The notes under the pieces are model-generated. The model was not told the DNA's origin, did no database searches, and was given only the letters and a program-made list of their open reading frames with translations. Positions 52,301-53,368 of a stretch of 64,000 nucleotides of DNA are shown here, piece by piece. The position numbers and the translations under genes were made by a program. The stretch is from Kitasatospora papulosa. GTDB lineage: Bacteria; Actinomycetota; Actinomycetes; Streptomycetales; Streptomycetaceae. The stretch lies in the NCBI RefSeq assembly GCF_000717245.1, contig NZ_JNYQ01000011.1:196588-260587 (forward strand), written 5' to 3'. Position 1 is the stretch's first letter, and each line of letters starts with the position of its first letter.

Positions 52301-52518
52301 CCACCCTCGGCCTTGCCTCGCCCTTCCCCGACCAGGAGGAAGTGCTGTTCCCCGGGGGCATCGACCGCCGGTACATCCGCGGCGCGCAGCCGATGGAGTA
52401 CGGCATGCCGCTCGGACCGTACGTCGCCAACCCGCACTTCGCGCCCTCCGCACCGTCCGACGCCGCAGCGAAGGCCGACGGACCGGGGGCGGCCGACGTC
52501 GGCGGTGCGCGTGGGTGA
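21775..52518 (+). CDS. Giant T7SS polymorphic effector, main ORF (OTU, metallopeptidase, lonely-Cys repeats, C-terminal ADP-ribosyltransferase)
   Basis: 10247 codons from GTG 21775, but that start lies 8 residues before the OTU catalytic Cys with no ribosome site. Meaningful coding begins at 21631 ('GPDPLLPAAHSRPDSL'), so this is the continuation of the gene starting at 15671. Domains (numbering from 21775): OTU protease 1-205 (Asp6-Gly-Asn-Cys9, His201); acidic/Pro linker; beta-rich repeated region ~340-2010; two degenerate OTU-like domains ~2186-2640; ~940-residue module, copy 1 ~2770-3680; HExxH metallopeptidase-like domain ~3760-4070 (His4002, Glu4003, His4006, Asp4012); module copy 2 ~4140-5070; helical domain ~5150-5480; lonely-Cys domains with Cys5948, 7434, 8563, 9424; OmpA-like repeats; scabin-like ADP-ribosyltransferase ~10080-10240. 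No signal peptide. It is likely exported whole or in processed pieces by the adjacent ESX machine. Function is inferred from motifs. Confidence 0.85.
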   Translation: MDVPGDGNCLFRAVLDSARGRDVPPAWAARNIAGLRGLVRDRVAGSELGTVADALVPDPVFSVVDDLRTRALAGVTDPGEHRRITDAWNRVAQAVVTDGDAAQWRQILADSDYPQLAHVAPTPADARRLGGRGLLAAAAERPGLWSSPFADLLPDALAHTLGLDLRLVRPDPHTTGAVLVTELHPGGTGGTLHLAYNGSDHYDALVPVAPEPVSEPETGTGPKSDPGAKPGPETESEPDPAPGTESEPDPVAPPVPPLTSQPDGSDPFGEWLRSMAGLTGPDDAETPDRGDPVPLETQLERHRPARLLTGDDVRPPGPAPRTVTFEDGSRLPGVLIRPGADPRDTAPPGAPKGASTGLLAGPGTLTLRSPQLVAREILDKLPASTRAHFDEAELLRLLTYHPSAFTAPRGARIVGREKSGVGLEMTVEAVPYHRWERFSDVGGATVRVDTMRRGQAGTGGGRSVGVGRRIAGGVGMGPPLNWLLKIGTSLGWSRRTDYTQGTTAYNQAEHRAHEGSHLHLDDVHYRVTVRRVTEAPKATRTDTAATGPAAGPRWQRTRVHTAEFGMRDGLTWRLPDDLTVPFTGPRRAPETLTFPDGVEPRMNDTTALHLTTPPEDIALALSGARPGSSAHRTLVSYVRPGRLLGLFGRLTGPVSGPELTQGSSQHPMGHLVVERSVPHRAVLVTESVKAEVRDLTQTTYQNQRGHVRETKFGFQVTAGPNHTLPGLETDVRLQGGPLVRADLGIGRGHYLGTDAARKVTGRVRNHPMALYQVERTLMVRRAGEPASAARPVRVVSLDWISTQDARRLAGWDSRTPGRTGPNPDAEPPVPWYLTRKDPVHLGGQVRAEGFRPQARTVTQPPTTTQQTPPPVTDEQTPATTQEQAPPKETPPKTGPQTPPPDQRQPAPQDGTAAPDPMRAFTDAVLDTLHRSYPSMFVPPLMLKHPKLARFWYGDGRLRTAWHNERQVREALNRPTLTQSLDELTTTGVPVTLTEDGKVRRGHHTLVLRASLTDRRFETTMSERSLRNAVIGNEVSGQGQQDSSTYSAGIEVGVSPRDHDKVPGPDLPAQAGNVSVGARHARTYQKATRNTVTVAHDHLTFQNGADLYSYQVELGATFEGHRRPRGWARLLTVGVLGAGVFVSKVEERPLFSRGTETVGRVELAVPAAHGSDRHAPADPPADGTTAAPTPAPAPQRLSTAEADQLLDGIRPLPRADSDGRRLVRQLLSAPHVVLSAEGGPQRQQLMQDTADRAAGGTWHVSAPGAPVRTALRRAMANLGVAGQLGQYLGPFGSRITGLTGAGPFRTHYLKAAVRGELDNLRVKSDPKPASLETTIANDHRVVGSTSTGSRTTLGVQGGYMPLQQLPGKEPVVGSYSSALQYAWGKGRGFSQALTRGRSTTVTFAGRMYLVVADATETVAVRDRWTAAIGTVGTRAGGRVSSAAGKVSERLGRGLAPRRAAAALQRIRDAVMFHLPMQDAIEAGLAPDGLGNTTPKNLGGGYRVPAFLRNRRFPTHPSGQLDASRAAQVLLPRLQKIGVPSHDREQVLQRLSPDFLRAHLHELTTEGMTLPVRYRAWTSPHLLPVGGSPGQVRFKLTPITTTVQRLRTGFELEDYRNISRDDADNTHQDRGADLTLSAGERAADNGVLIANPSLQGTAAKQRGSTRTETVGTTSMPNIATTQAHAEIVTGYTLTVTMTDAAGDPLAPRAVAQVGTLNEIAPASLLTPVGDGDDGAVTEQDVPAPDRSVRLLTAEQSRPDGIAAWRTSDDGASGPDPDILPFDDRIGSGILAVDMRGATGVHDALTLATARADGLGDTDLGSRHSGNVLASRVRMARHTPLTGLGTAPAQAQAEATSQGGLTAGFREALGEGGSQLPAQSSARLLGQSHTADSRLYAKMHRRGARLLAVENKPRMEAMQRAKTSDALEAGITDNVEGVAGTAPLAGNSNAGVTNPGGAVPIGGSNDGTALKGATDTTLGTHVKVVTDRSMLFAVPVTWLAVAEVDHRITDSRPFRALGAARRGPRAAEAETTALIWLREDIARDYGLLDDSSFPAEASAAWDDMAKAAADLATAEKEYYDARARAREAWLSLSPAERSTLGDPPLTTALPRESAQSPAVVTWQAARDDARLWEGRMGTAAADHHRLHLAASRLTSHHQGSTSVPVVDAPQEYTAPGWRSEAPEPYAITDATDSAPRTLTSPDGATVREVHDVPHDGASFFHALLAVAEARGQLPRLLGGDLAARFAESPGDPAVGAEAIRAARDRLAWALGEDGNQDLLDALALDTADTFTQAELDGAGVVLTPEQQAEFDAFGRLPLTFWPTPDQRVALATAALSRPFTSEPSGTGPTGAQAPPERRAGDHGGADLLPALAARVLGTPLTVVTGEGRDQLFLPHGTDPAAVDPAADPVLLSTGGFFHAALPPGSPAPSTGALPAPTSAGTSGTDTTAGDPPAHRSHTTAPWLPPADSSGPRYRLARDGVLTAPDGATYTQGTPTGRGNGFFGALSTALRDAAGLPGTDRQVAARLRMRSDMVPTRLMRLAGLPGDPAERDTLFAPPPLVPRSGDPTPSKDALEGRLRRHLAEAPWGPGADRAVAEWAAGATGATVTLVEENGTAHTYPGPAGDSGPHIRLRRRGGDFVPLVRRTAATGTGTGATPKKGPKTDGTTRPTTTAPGTSPSVVPPVVTHEPPVPPPPREPAPDPLSPPPAPEGTPGLRDAEEAYELDTLSGRPGPSRSDAEALAQFRFTDDTSESESESESESESDSDSEDGTTGSTHEAWLDSLFGPAVREDYSPEMLVGTALSLRELARRAPQPATGTRDPLHDLTRRVLNLGPGVAVTDQHLLLLGSLALDASPAQLADERALASYLRRHDAALDPGAALVSQDATVRNWTGTGDQVPPLDSYAVEGDDGRTSAWPAPWSEPYVVLAQDSEDSVLLNTPRGTLALDDPGEFARLLARDPARPAGADIVLAFPHQDIEVLARHVADLTGSRVWYSEHAPRPSTDWRTGTERITLGPVGDDVGRVWTSVRPDRDADGSGDFDELIGLYEDDSDQADGIAARRPDPLTTTDYGVVDDSGEGVLFRRPGGIRGRWQTPRALSGTEDAPEIAMSVQEYSDTLVSDRPALRISPDRTLAVENGAYGQQVFATEQAVANASVKLARAGLAVRLRADQDLSIILPTPDGGSRRLFRVVPVFLTGSGESTEEICRDFADMLADGARTSHMVFRGPGGGPAVTAPVNASDGAEVTGTHQLADSLSHVADGDIPAESADPAWAASLARRDDRPTGGDGGPLPGRAYGSALSLDQADDPRRDALSDAARRIGVNEHAWADIGEGYVVQSVAAAGAQGQPSLEQNFAKPQTAAGGAHFGYHFATVVLASEDGSHQISLENHARSSVRNHRHRRAVRANLDALSVDEMRENAAFLRQEIEGRQEAGNDEHLAELRGHLDLTLAMIRAAQARAEMLAAPDGSPERAAAERTLEAATRAAATRVGQLEAVIPGKRQWYMRMYAQRPGESAHDTNAELLSDQPSAEANPFTAVVLRGQLALPVSVTFAKDAHQTPESAKHPVRHLAKVVARAGLWNAANGLPLPDVTISGTRGGRLFGRDLTRTRAEAVAASFRQELADALAAHQEGALQPHLTADDFTVEPVAVRGRRPSTGDAATTTVDITVDDHRGGPREVATRGLRTRLPGGSRDDDADPVAEQWPIGRTVTIGRPRYGVDPRFIVSAADVPAAPSAGVPADTGKGKGPAAQDTDDATAPAGPRPNRWFTYTRDAESRLEPFRYEVADTGHIRLPGGEEVPPTGWVRFGHDFVHATGLILRGDSGWIGRVDNMDTLSLFMADMDQEPTPHRVVADDSALYLVPEADDVSALRIPLRETADATPPGPPPSEPPRARLDDRPRVVVRSAFDVRRFTHAGETVTDLTVRLALRPGDGEADTDAVLARVLQGVEEFYNRPGHKLPDGDRLHVTVEPVRPDENPHLTVDLVGRDQRMNQRAWWADADPAEFAHELAHQLFLRDETRDASNPGRLHAPGSLLGPFREQAPDGLAQTGLRPRHLQLWAAVAGNIDVHTSPEGTSWDDARTGAPAESREPVWVDPVSLPDASPQSGPDGAVPPPLPPGRDLSPLAEESEDSDSDSDDEAADPGWLDTVFGPHRGNIPRARLRETSEALLDLVREEAAAHPTSRELRHGLNRVTRQVLHMAAGARPGPADFLLLGSLALDASSDDLASTEQLALYFLERQIETGRGAMDEGTLLRDDDGTVVGRDFTGRGLPAPEPASYAVRGRGRVIPRPAPWRNPYMVVARAAGHAVEVTMPGRTFRVDSADELAMLISYDSRRPRGADIVLALPPEYAVTVALLVTGTTGRRVWYPEAPVDVATHPTAGTRHLMLDLNDGNTGAGWASSDPAEGDGLPGARDFDSDTDGDQAPDSDDDGSSTEGDAEFDRLADRAVIERQIEGLRPRPLTTRDYGVIDKRGTGVLFTRPLPTAVGEVRAGTGSDALVLPRQDQEAVPMAGRPSLHISEDRTLAMPAGDADTTGRGRQVYATRAAVARSSARLTAAGAGVRLKVDESAGVLLPKEDGSYGEPLYRVEPEFLTASGDSEHAFTRSFAQMVAGSTNAPLSHIAFRGPTGAVVSTAPVNGQHSREVTGTHHLAQALTEIAEGSRPATEVTPRWAARQAGRDMRYTGGVVGAPTPGERYGRALSYEPDNALRTPLASAARRIGVNEFAWAGVGEGYLIQSVSTTNDGGAQLFTHNHAKPGDRVGPHAPYHFAQVVLESENGTHQITLENETHSRTVISPEVLDDVIDENLDRYGEHQLLQLARGAERHVAEARERGADRSETAGPEGFARVARALAAVLDAEQLPPFFDEDRPEHALALAEVERARSRAREAILDAAPVMDDKDLWSFRAYSKRPGESAHEVNAALLSDAPPAVANPLTTVVLHGHAPRWHQQAIHFDEGDHGVPADADGTIDGLAQSLARAGLWNRAHGLPLPRITLTGHGNRSQASGQDRADAVARALAARLGQILTTLQADTDGPRVGVRDFGLTKAAKRVRRATDPAQGRVVTIEIDDQRLVPPGSSQPSGTTTPVRESAASERPAPDRTSGSPVTGQETGESPSAGPEETAESLTVPTPERGRSRSRGRSPVPSPERRNSDAPPWVLARIRYAEESAAFDRRLGEYLAEHEAVTAEFRKMASAAWAAARMRHPRALATFGDTSKFKAGVVGTSRDALQRVLRSGNLRELVAFLYEGISENLVPEMLGGVEEQHPEIAAERPSRRQREAYAEYMRRAIEIQQSAMTLEEKEAAVRELPRPVADPPHPDTARPPLSAAERRIAVDEAGLTWMPATAVYDLAMSADFQGRSEDSGGLVATGTAGSTYRFVLHAARMRDQWGLDLDLGLIRAGMLAISLTVGHHTAHEVMRGAQLALDGVPGHDPALDYTDNWGRYWNVHPLGERELRENVARDGLFPDEHAQALLDELEPKPVGGVVRQDGAHTRATLPHRPVHTRPVASQPNHPAPQMPDAPAPYQGTAAAPPQVSPDDAERHREAILDALYGLGALNGVDRGRAAEGLERLDRLREADPELRGGFLDLDALVRRTLLLDPSDMVTAAARGALMRLVTDPSTAGARTLSAVSAHYLVRRGAFHADFRLTDAQGRPRGWNWLGQALPADFDPGLTGRVSRAPDGTTGHSGPETAPWLPTPGDPDPYLVLLGGRPDGAVVRGVGGFARPVPPEVLHELMALDRGLTGRPGPLLLHVARSGAASLDLPRGLADRLGREVWATTGRSAIGRLPGAPDRSVVLLLDEEKQAPRGQWFSNTPATQPTSSSDAVDGEISSLSVAHHGNRSTGYISMDLADSDDGGWSRTLTHSRLGTVTSYTFQRTSYDVTQPTAPVPWVELNLPTPYFPNNHGLPGSVMWHTPQGERTDDGPQFARRLARRRSLASLAPEHPVVLLVCYAAAPPGIGEMHGQHIDGPLPFTPDPLADVAVGQHTANETGRTVFATTLMNAAVQSRNGAQEAYLSLHTDARGRAYPWSMFRPEPTGAALEQRARDAGLHHGPGPVPEAVQERTLRLVRALRQIFGPTVDDAPDHPVLLRGIGALDLMREADPYLDRDGARTFTLDLYEQLLTGYHTGGPATGPAPQFTPDAHRSLLTEAARRQDTGPLEPLTRWIALPHLVHMLTDLASTPRREDIARDVLGLDVSAPVGEAEWSRLVWASFKVALVTGQTDPGAFAAAVLHLPAPDPTRFGEAVLVARRAAAAGRDPRQLSEIAAHHLEQQGALDPDRLLTDDDGTAWGRALDGVSRPQGTFDPSVVTLLGYAPDGTLVPVGTEPAPWAADPHRPRPFVYVADGDADGLRMQGPVPPGEFGELVFRDPELLSEDGYAEVIAVVPHGRPSGARPVEGSVPGEGARNSARNWWSTHSATTLHHDPATGTYTVAVLPDPDGRPATAGTWGRITSAEGDGPGATGMAVATNAKHPRTEGRTSAADGDRATAGTGTPELDAARVAHARARSTFAEAAAGAATAERAGGDGTERADAWAEADAARRLLEDAEARLWALGVAPDARDAGPDEAADGEAAAPVVPRNDGERLWIAGQLTEGDLPPGTAGPAGDEAFGPREREAAGITLSVGQRTEMMLRGDDRLPAAALSPLDLMRVRMARDGAWSDAMDTAAAHASRRLWAQAYADFAATAPEDTGGSGTDRAWAAAVSLVLPAEPHAVLDDSRYAGEDFRDAVRRVAGHLLGAWTGTGAAPVSAVELADTLRSGLGLRPRWTAPATDTGADADNRTDAEATPAPAPVAQSGTDADMPDADMPDVDMTEPDEPVLDTGGLGDFDLSAWDGVDLDDFDFDFGDFDFGLLGTGDDLAAPDVDMADAEPTALDTDGPQQVFAVPTTAVPPRPLALLPRQSLVTYAPGETRPSADAQDDVERLALRVARAGLRNLRTRVPLPKIDIAGFGADARGAGTAQEREQAARQRGDQRARTAYDLFVRKLDDALRTLQTNLPAGRTRLTPKDFKITQRGRARLPGQGAITGLAETVSRADLGRQATIAVTSPGHAAAVEALDAARRDDPELRTGTFDVDAVARRVLHLAPSVLVDPEMRRDLYTTVGRALAAGRAGGLASLTAFSLEEQGVLAPDRTRHVTVGGTRVAGLNWAGSDVVELDSMFIEGLRPDGSGGFESTGITDFAPWTWSETPYAVLADGRHDTVTVRLPDGTAQDLDAAEFAELVSADPALRALPADTPIVLAVPFAGDRYLDLPRTLADRTGRTVWVHSGQARRNPDPAGAGTIAVIRQDGLPHGSWFPVRPGLAPDTDDGAPDWHRDVLTQPVVSALTGEQIGRSLHTPGELAGTREHNFSRLDQMTLYVHYDPATGTYSAKLPLDDPGPKDKAYHLAGHGLPGRLVLPLADGGSRTADRHEAGEWLRRRKSLSSRPADHWLDMVVCYSSTPQDGTTQDLSQAGHSFAVPFAADPLADDALSLGQHLANETRRTVRLSYALQGAFTYQDDPVRVLFTDASGRQWWWETRRPEPDEAELDRLAELAGFEGDASPQSRAALLRLVRAMRLLLGQDVEDADDFTTLIRGAAAVVNMWHADPDLGPTGPFSHDLLRRVIAAHPEAASGVDRDVTRRVLAAAAQAWQSGQSVPVSSFVDLPVLDSAARWLGDTAAVDTAAVTALKLSGPDEVDAAGRARMFWARVKAEETLLAAQDADALTTRVLHLDPAVEVDEALRDEALTLLTRGFAAGRNMADVEAAAAYDLETRGAFEHASAATTMGSALGDGRDWKDGAAVLLPGLDTFRVPSGVVAAPWAGQDASGKAKPVPYLVRASVDLQDGNDLHVTFDGATYQVRAAEFAELLASDPELRRKDLTTPVLLILDGLDGPAPGVADLVAQRLGRSVWWSPFPVELSGTDDAGVTVPTLVGSLMTLTSPTAADWREARPVDRGGVQEGRRPVDPPLPAAPPSGMPGDAAGDGPAAGTASADTDEVTTGAAAATASPGKARSSAGDPMQGVETDSDAMEGVEPTSASVTTTPVHTAPAAPPPPALPTRSLVAYAHGITTPSAEGTETLRLLASQVAAAGLRNQRAGASLPRVAVTGYGADARRDEQAAAARRRAQTARTLFRRLLAGALDDLQQDLPAGGPRLTVEDFTVGARSMARPPEDWVGTGPLDGVTRAELGRQATIGITQPPDAAAMQTLENLRRRDRSLRDRPLDVDALARRVLHLDPGAGVGPDRAAELFALVQRATAAGAATSLAALGAFHLAELGVRAPGRARHFTVQGRRVPGLNWDDDAVAELDTASGDVLEDNPSGTYDILDTVRTPWPQGVTPYVVAAAGAHDRVEVRLPDGSTRELDVDEFVELVAADVAGETLAQGTPLVLAIPFAADAYLDLPRKLADRTGRTVWAHSGEVTLSSAPGAASTIDIVRRPGVPQGDWIASVPGLAPDPDDDAPAWHREVVTRPIVSSLTGKQIGRASHHPAEYAEHFEQEGRHFDRMTTFVHHYPATGGTSQEHDLPRPGPEDTAYRLDIHGEPGVLQLAMRDGGVRLVDEREAGPWLKRRKSLASLPEDHWIDMVVCWSGAPKGSAVPAPDTVSDAFPGPFVPDPLRDVSMGQHLANSTGRTVRLAYSSQGARSAGGRYMRTLYADAQGRHRAWDLFRPEPSGPALDGLAEAAGYRAGGGPVTDEARERTLRLVRALRLTFGHEVDDAPDFGDLLRGAAAVDHMWSSDSDFDAAGPFTLDLLRRVTEAHAGGSAAVDQQATRRALTAAAEQWSLWPGDVLVGFVDLPAVEAAAQWMRDGDPVDEASTALDIDPDEVGVTERSRIFWARVKAEETLLDTDPDQHEFIAQVLHLPPGARTGRAEREEALDLVTRAFAVGRDASDPDAAAAYALEESGAYTTTGLRTVQDGAHGGGRDFTGVPMPSDVDLAQFRTPAGVLDAPWKQGTDTPVPYLVRVAPDPHDPDLLRLSYDGETSSVPTREFAEMLANDLRLMRRELTTPVVLAFSGPPADAGDVAHRLAQRLGRSVWWTDFPADLSAAGGSGQPVLDLRDSAVAGSVPTADVWHETRPVRYTSAGDAPRTLPAPVPRSTGRGARRPALSESPSTDSLRSVGAVDAASDPLLAEATLLTDAQGAPRGRDWTGTGVGRVDPARIRLQEQRGGELRTVSEGASPWGEAAYVVAAEAGYDEALFADGRELGPQALADLLAADPVLASLPRDVPVVLVSPYAGAQYGPLARAAAERLGRRVWAPSGDGRVTGAEGDPGATTTGPVASVPSLVDSDPDDAYGDWVPFDPPSDGATRAEDREWVTVDGVRFRDSDVETRPLVGADHRFEGRESMPDDGRRRLRERRLRLYRGMRERTHVVRVGDAFHTVGAEETAPDPEASVYTFHAHGVPGGLKLAGKDGRVLLLGAEDGGRYIGGLPEVVARAAGDALHVASCYGAVAGDPLRSQSLIRPAPLVEDPLEEVALAQHAANHSGRTTTAATGRTGYNDSVRLLAATPEGTLARMETFLPEPVGATAELAEAAGLRPLPRPAGLPAWDDEAPRALRLTRALRLVFGNDVEADRGVPGGRYERLLRGIGALETLRANDPALSGYTPLRMELWQLLVPAPDEGAAPGPADFEAVLDRALAAPGDAALTDVWDVPALRAASGRLTDGGDGAVRPVLRMPTGPLTRRAYARALWAMTGAARLLDAASPAEREERGRAVLHLPAGTAWDAAAEARLRELTEQAFAAGRTSGHPDELAVFHLETMGAFAEGSRMRAPGGPLQGRDWGPAPTPGGPELQRPFTAPDAGSPDSAPWAQEGAVAPYFVSAETNTAGAVVLHLTGGTVQVGVREFYALLESDPELPLIGRHRPVVLLVPGLGSGELRDQQHFSLTNDRTVWSHDDAPAVTEDGATPPEAPSPGVWRRTVPQLPSAGPSATDVVRNPEWNASPATDPDAGAAAAGPAGPYSVDGRFDERFAETLEAFPVASATDRHTVWGYGQEDAEFHVFVAEIPSLGLRGEYTSDGPSAGGVTDMAGRVYSDGPAWDWYLPGRGLVASSRLLTEPHTGTEDGPPPVPVVWPATGPVSSAPPVDPATVAADPAALAGSKLPDALWRDHDGPLFRFSPDGPERVFGVGLRAYGPDMVHLLDHVYGGSSLVPTTVFASTTANRHYVRDSARANPMGAHALYHRYRWRYDIQVPGGIDVNATLGLASPFPDQEEVLFPGGIDRRYIRGAQPMEYGMPLGPYVANPHFAPSAPSDAAAKADGPGAADVGGARG
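22800..27800 (+). other. Beta-rich repeated region of the giant effector
   Basis: About 1670 residues built of four or five loosely similar ~330-residue modules, each with alternating polar/hydrophobic strands ('HHTLVLRASLTDRRFETT', 'GYTLTVTMTDAAGDP') and a closing 'TYRMYLV'- or 'LYSYQVEL'-like strand pair. No catalytic motif seen. It could be structural or translocation-related; I do not recognise the family. Confidence 0.45.
28330..29700 (+). other. Two degenerate OTU-like domains
   Basis: 'VPHDGASFFHALL' aligns with the OTU Cys motif but has Ser for Cys (~28417), ending in 'TGGFFHAAL'. A second unit has 'TGRGNGFFGALS' (Gly for Cys, ~29253-29280), ending in 'RRRGGDFVPLV' in place of the His motif. 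Both are predicted inactive copies of the domain at 21760-22395. Confidence 0.5.
30085..32830 (+). repeat. ~940-residue module, copy 1
   Basis: Shares with 34180-36970 the order 'LLLLGSLALDAS', 'PAPWSEPYVVLA', 'RPAGADIVLAFP', 'TDYGVVD', 'ARRIGVNEHAWADIGEGYVVQS', 'YHFATVVLASEDG', 'RPGESAHDTNAELLSD' and a C-terminal OmpA-like segment. Protein similarity is clear, DNA divergence high. The Glu-Asn-His rich 'HQISLENHARS' is conserved in both. Preceded by an acidic Ser-Glu repeat. Confidence 0.75.
33050..33960 (+). other. HExxH metallopeptidase-like domain
   Basis: 'EFAHELAHQLFLRDE' encodes HELAH at 33778-33792 with Asp ten residues after the first His, matching the HExxHxxxxxD zinc site of metzincin-type or snapalysin-like enzymes, though the usual Gly is Phe. 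The preceding ~100 residues form a strand-rich domain. An active zinc protease is plausible. Confidence 0.65.
34180..36970 (+). repeat. ~940-residue module, copy 2
   Basis: Second copy of the module at 30085-32830, with 'FLLLGSLALDAS', 'RPRGADIVLALP', 'TRDYGVID', 'ARRIGVNEFAWAGVGEGYLIQS', 'YHFAQVVLESENG' and 'RPGESAHEVNAALLSD' in the same order, ending in 'ITLTGHGNRSQASGQDRADAV', which resembles an OmpA-type peptidoglycan-binding loop. Confidence 0.75.
38390..40180 (+). other. Lonely-Cys domain 2
   Basis: Helical front ('FLDLDALVRRTLLLDP'), strand-rich core, 'FPNNHGLPG' (His codon 39478) and 46 residues later 'VVLLVCYAA' (Cys codon 39616), then 'GQHTANETGR' and 'RLVRALRQIFG' tail. Confidence 0.8.
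42241..42330 (+). other. Asp/Phe-rich acidic segment
   Basis: Encodes a run of alternating Asp-Phe with Leu ('DLDDFDFDFGDFDFGLL'), preceded by 'ADMPDADMPDVDM' repeats. It resembles acidic activation-domain sequence in composition; otherwise a flexible acidic linker. Confidence 0.5.
42930..44640 (+). other. Lonely-Cys domain 3
   Basis: 'LAGHGLPGRLVLPL' (His codon 43933) followed 47 residues on by 'LDMVVCYSS' (Cys codon 44074), then 'GQHLANETRR'. Preceded by an OmpA-like unit at ~42460-42880. Confidence 0.8.
46330..48050 (+). other. Lonely-Cys domain 4
   Basis: 'DIHGEPGVLQLA' (His codon 47320) and, 47 residues on, 'DMVVCWSGA' (Cys codon 47461), then 'GQHLANSTGR'. Closest in sequence to domain 3, suggesting these two arose by internal duplication together with their OmpA-like units (45880-46310 here). 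Confidence 0.8.
49090..50620 (+). other. Lonely-Cys domain 5
   Basis: 'FHAHGVPGGLKLA' (His codon 49903) and, 47 residues on, 'HVASCYGAV' (Cys codon 50044), then 'AQHAANHSGR' and the 'RLTRALRLVFG' helical tail. Confidence 0.8.
51990..52518 (+). other. C-terminal scabin-like ADP-ribosyltransferase domain
   Basis: Shows the R-S-E signature of cholera/pertussis-type ARTs in order: 'PLFRFSPDGPERVF' (Arg codon 52048), 'VFASTTANRHYV' (Ser-Thr-Thr, from 52174) and 'PDQEEVLFPGGI' (Gln-Glu-Glu, 52333-52341), plus 'VPGGIDVNATLG' and 'RRYIRGA', which I associate with Streptomyces scabin relatives that modify guanine in DNA. Catalytic residues appear intact. The extreme C-terminal place is typical of polymorphic-toxin tips. 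Confidence 0.82.
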
Positions 52519-52585
52519 TGAGATGTCCCCGTGCCTTCCTCCGCGAGCCGGGCATCCGCGCGGCGCGACCGTATGGAGTGACCCC

Positions 52586-53368
52586 ATGCCGACCACCAGC
52601 GGACAGCCGGACGGCGCCCCCGGGCCGGCACCGGCCTCCGGTGCGGCACCCGGGCGCGCCGCGGGATCCGCCCCCGTGGCCGCGCCGCCGCCCGTCACCG
52701 TCGCGCGCGGCGAGCCGGACTTCCCCGTACCGCCCGAGGACATCGTCGCCGCGGCCCGTACCGCGCCCGACCACTGGCTGTCCGTGACCGACCGGCACTG
52801 GCTGGGCGCGAGCGACGACGAGCCCCCGCCCCCGTGGGCCGTGCTCGGCCGCTGGCGCAGCAACGCACGGGGCCGGATCGTCTCCTGGGAGGCCAACCCG
52901 GACTACCGGCCCTCGCCCGCCGCGCTCGGCTGGGCCCCGCCGGTGGACGACGCCGACGCCGCCCTGCATCTGGCCGCCACCGGATACGGTCCGGACGAGG
53001 ACGTCGCCGAGGCGATCGCGGAAGCCGGCACCGTGGCCGTGTGCGTCGCCGAGGACGGGGAGCCGGCATGGACCCGGATACCCGGGGGCGCCCACGCGGT
53101 GCCCGTCTTCGCACCGCCGCCGGGGGCGCCGGCGGACCGGATGCCGGCGCACGTGGTGATGACGCTTCCCGCTCTCCTCGACCGGCTGCCGTCCGGCCGT
53201 GACGTGCTCCTCCTCAGCCCGTCGGCCCCGGCCTCGCTGCTCCTCCCGGCGGGCGGACTGCGTGAGCTGTGGCAGCAGACGTCCGGTGCGTCCGTGGACC
53301 GGGTCCGGTCCACCGGGCGCTCCCGCACCGATTCAGGTACCCCCAGCAAGCGAGGCCAAGATGAGTGA
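52586..53368 (+). CDS. Type VII secretion system-associated (SseB-like) protein 1
   Basis: 260 residues. A Pro/Ala-rich N-terminus (1-45) precedes a domain with 'PPEDIVAAARTAPDHWL', 'PPPWAVLGRWRSNARGRIVSWEANPDYRPSP', 'HLAATGYGP' and an SseB-like region 'AVPVFAPPPGAPADRMP'. No signal peptide. ATG 52586 has GGAG eight bases upstream; the longer frame runs back into the giant gene. It overlaps its paralogue (53361) by 8 bp. Position directly after the C-terminal ART and a dedicated pair structure suggest immunity or chaperone function (inference). The C-terminus ('STGRSRTDSG') is extended relative to the paralogue. Confidence 0.8.
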   Translation: MPTTSGQPDGAPGPAPASGAAPGRAAGSAPVAAPPPVTVARGEPDFPVPPEDIVAAARTAPDHWLSVTDRHWLGASDDEPPPPWAVLGRWRSNARGRIVSWEANPDYRPSPAALGWAPPVDDADAALHLAATGYGPDEDVAEAIAEAGTVAVCVAEDGEPAWTRIPGGAHAVPVFAPPPGAPADRMPAHVVMTLPALLDRLPSGRDVLLLSPSAPASLLLPAGGLRELWQQTSGASVDRVRSTGRSRTDSGTPSKRGQDE

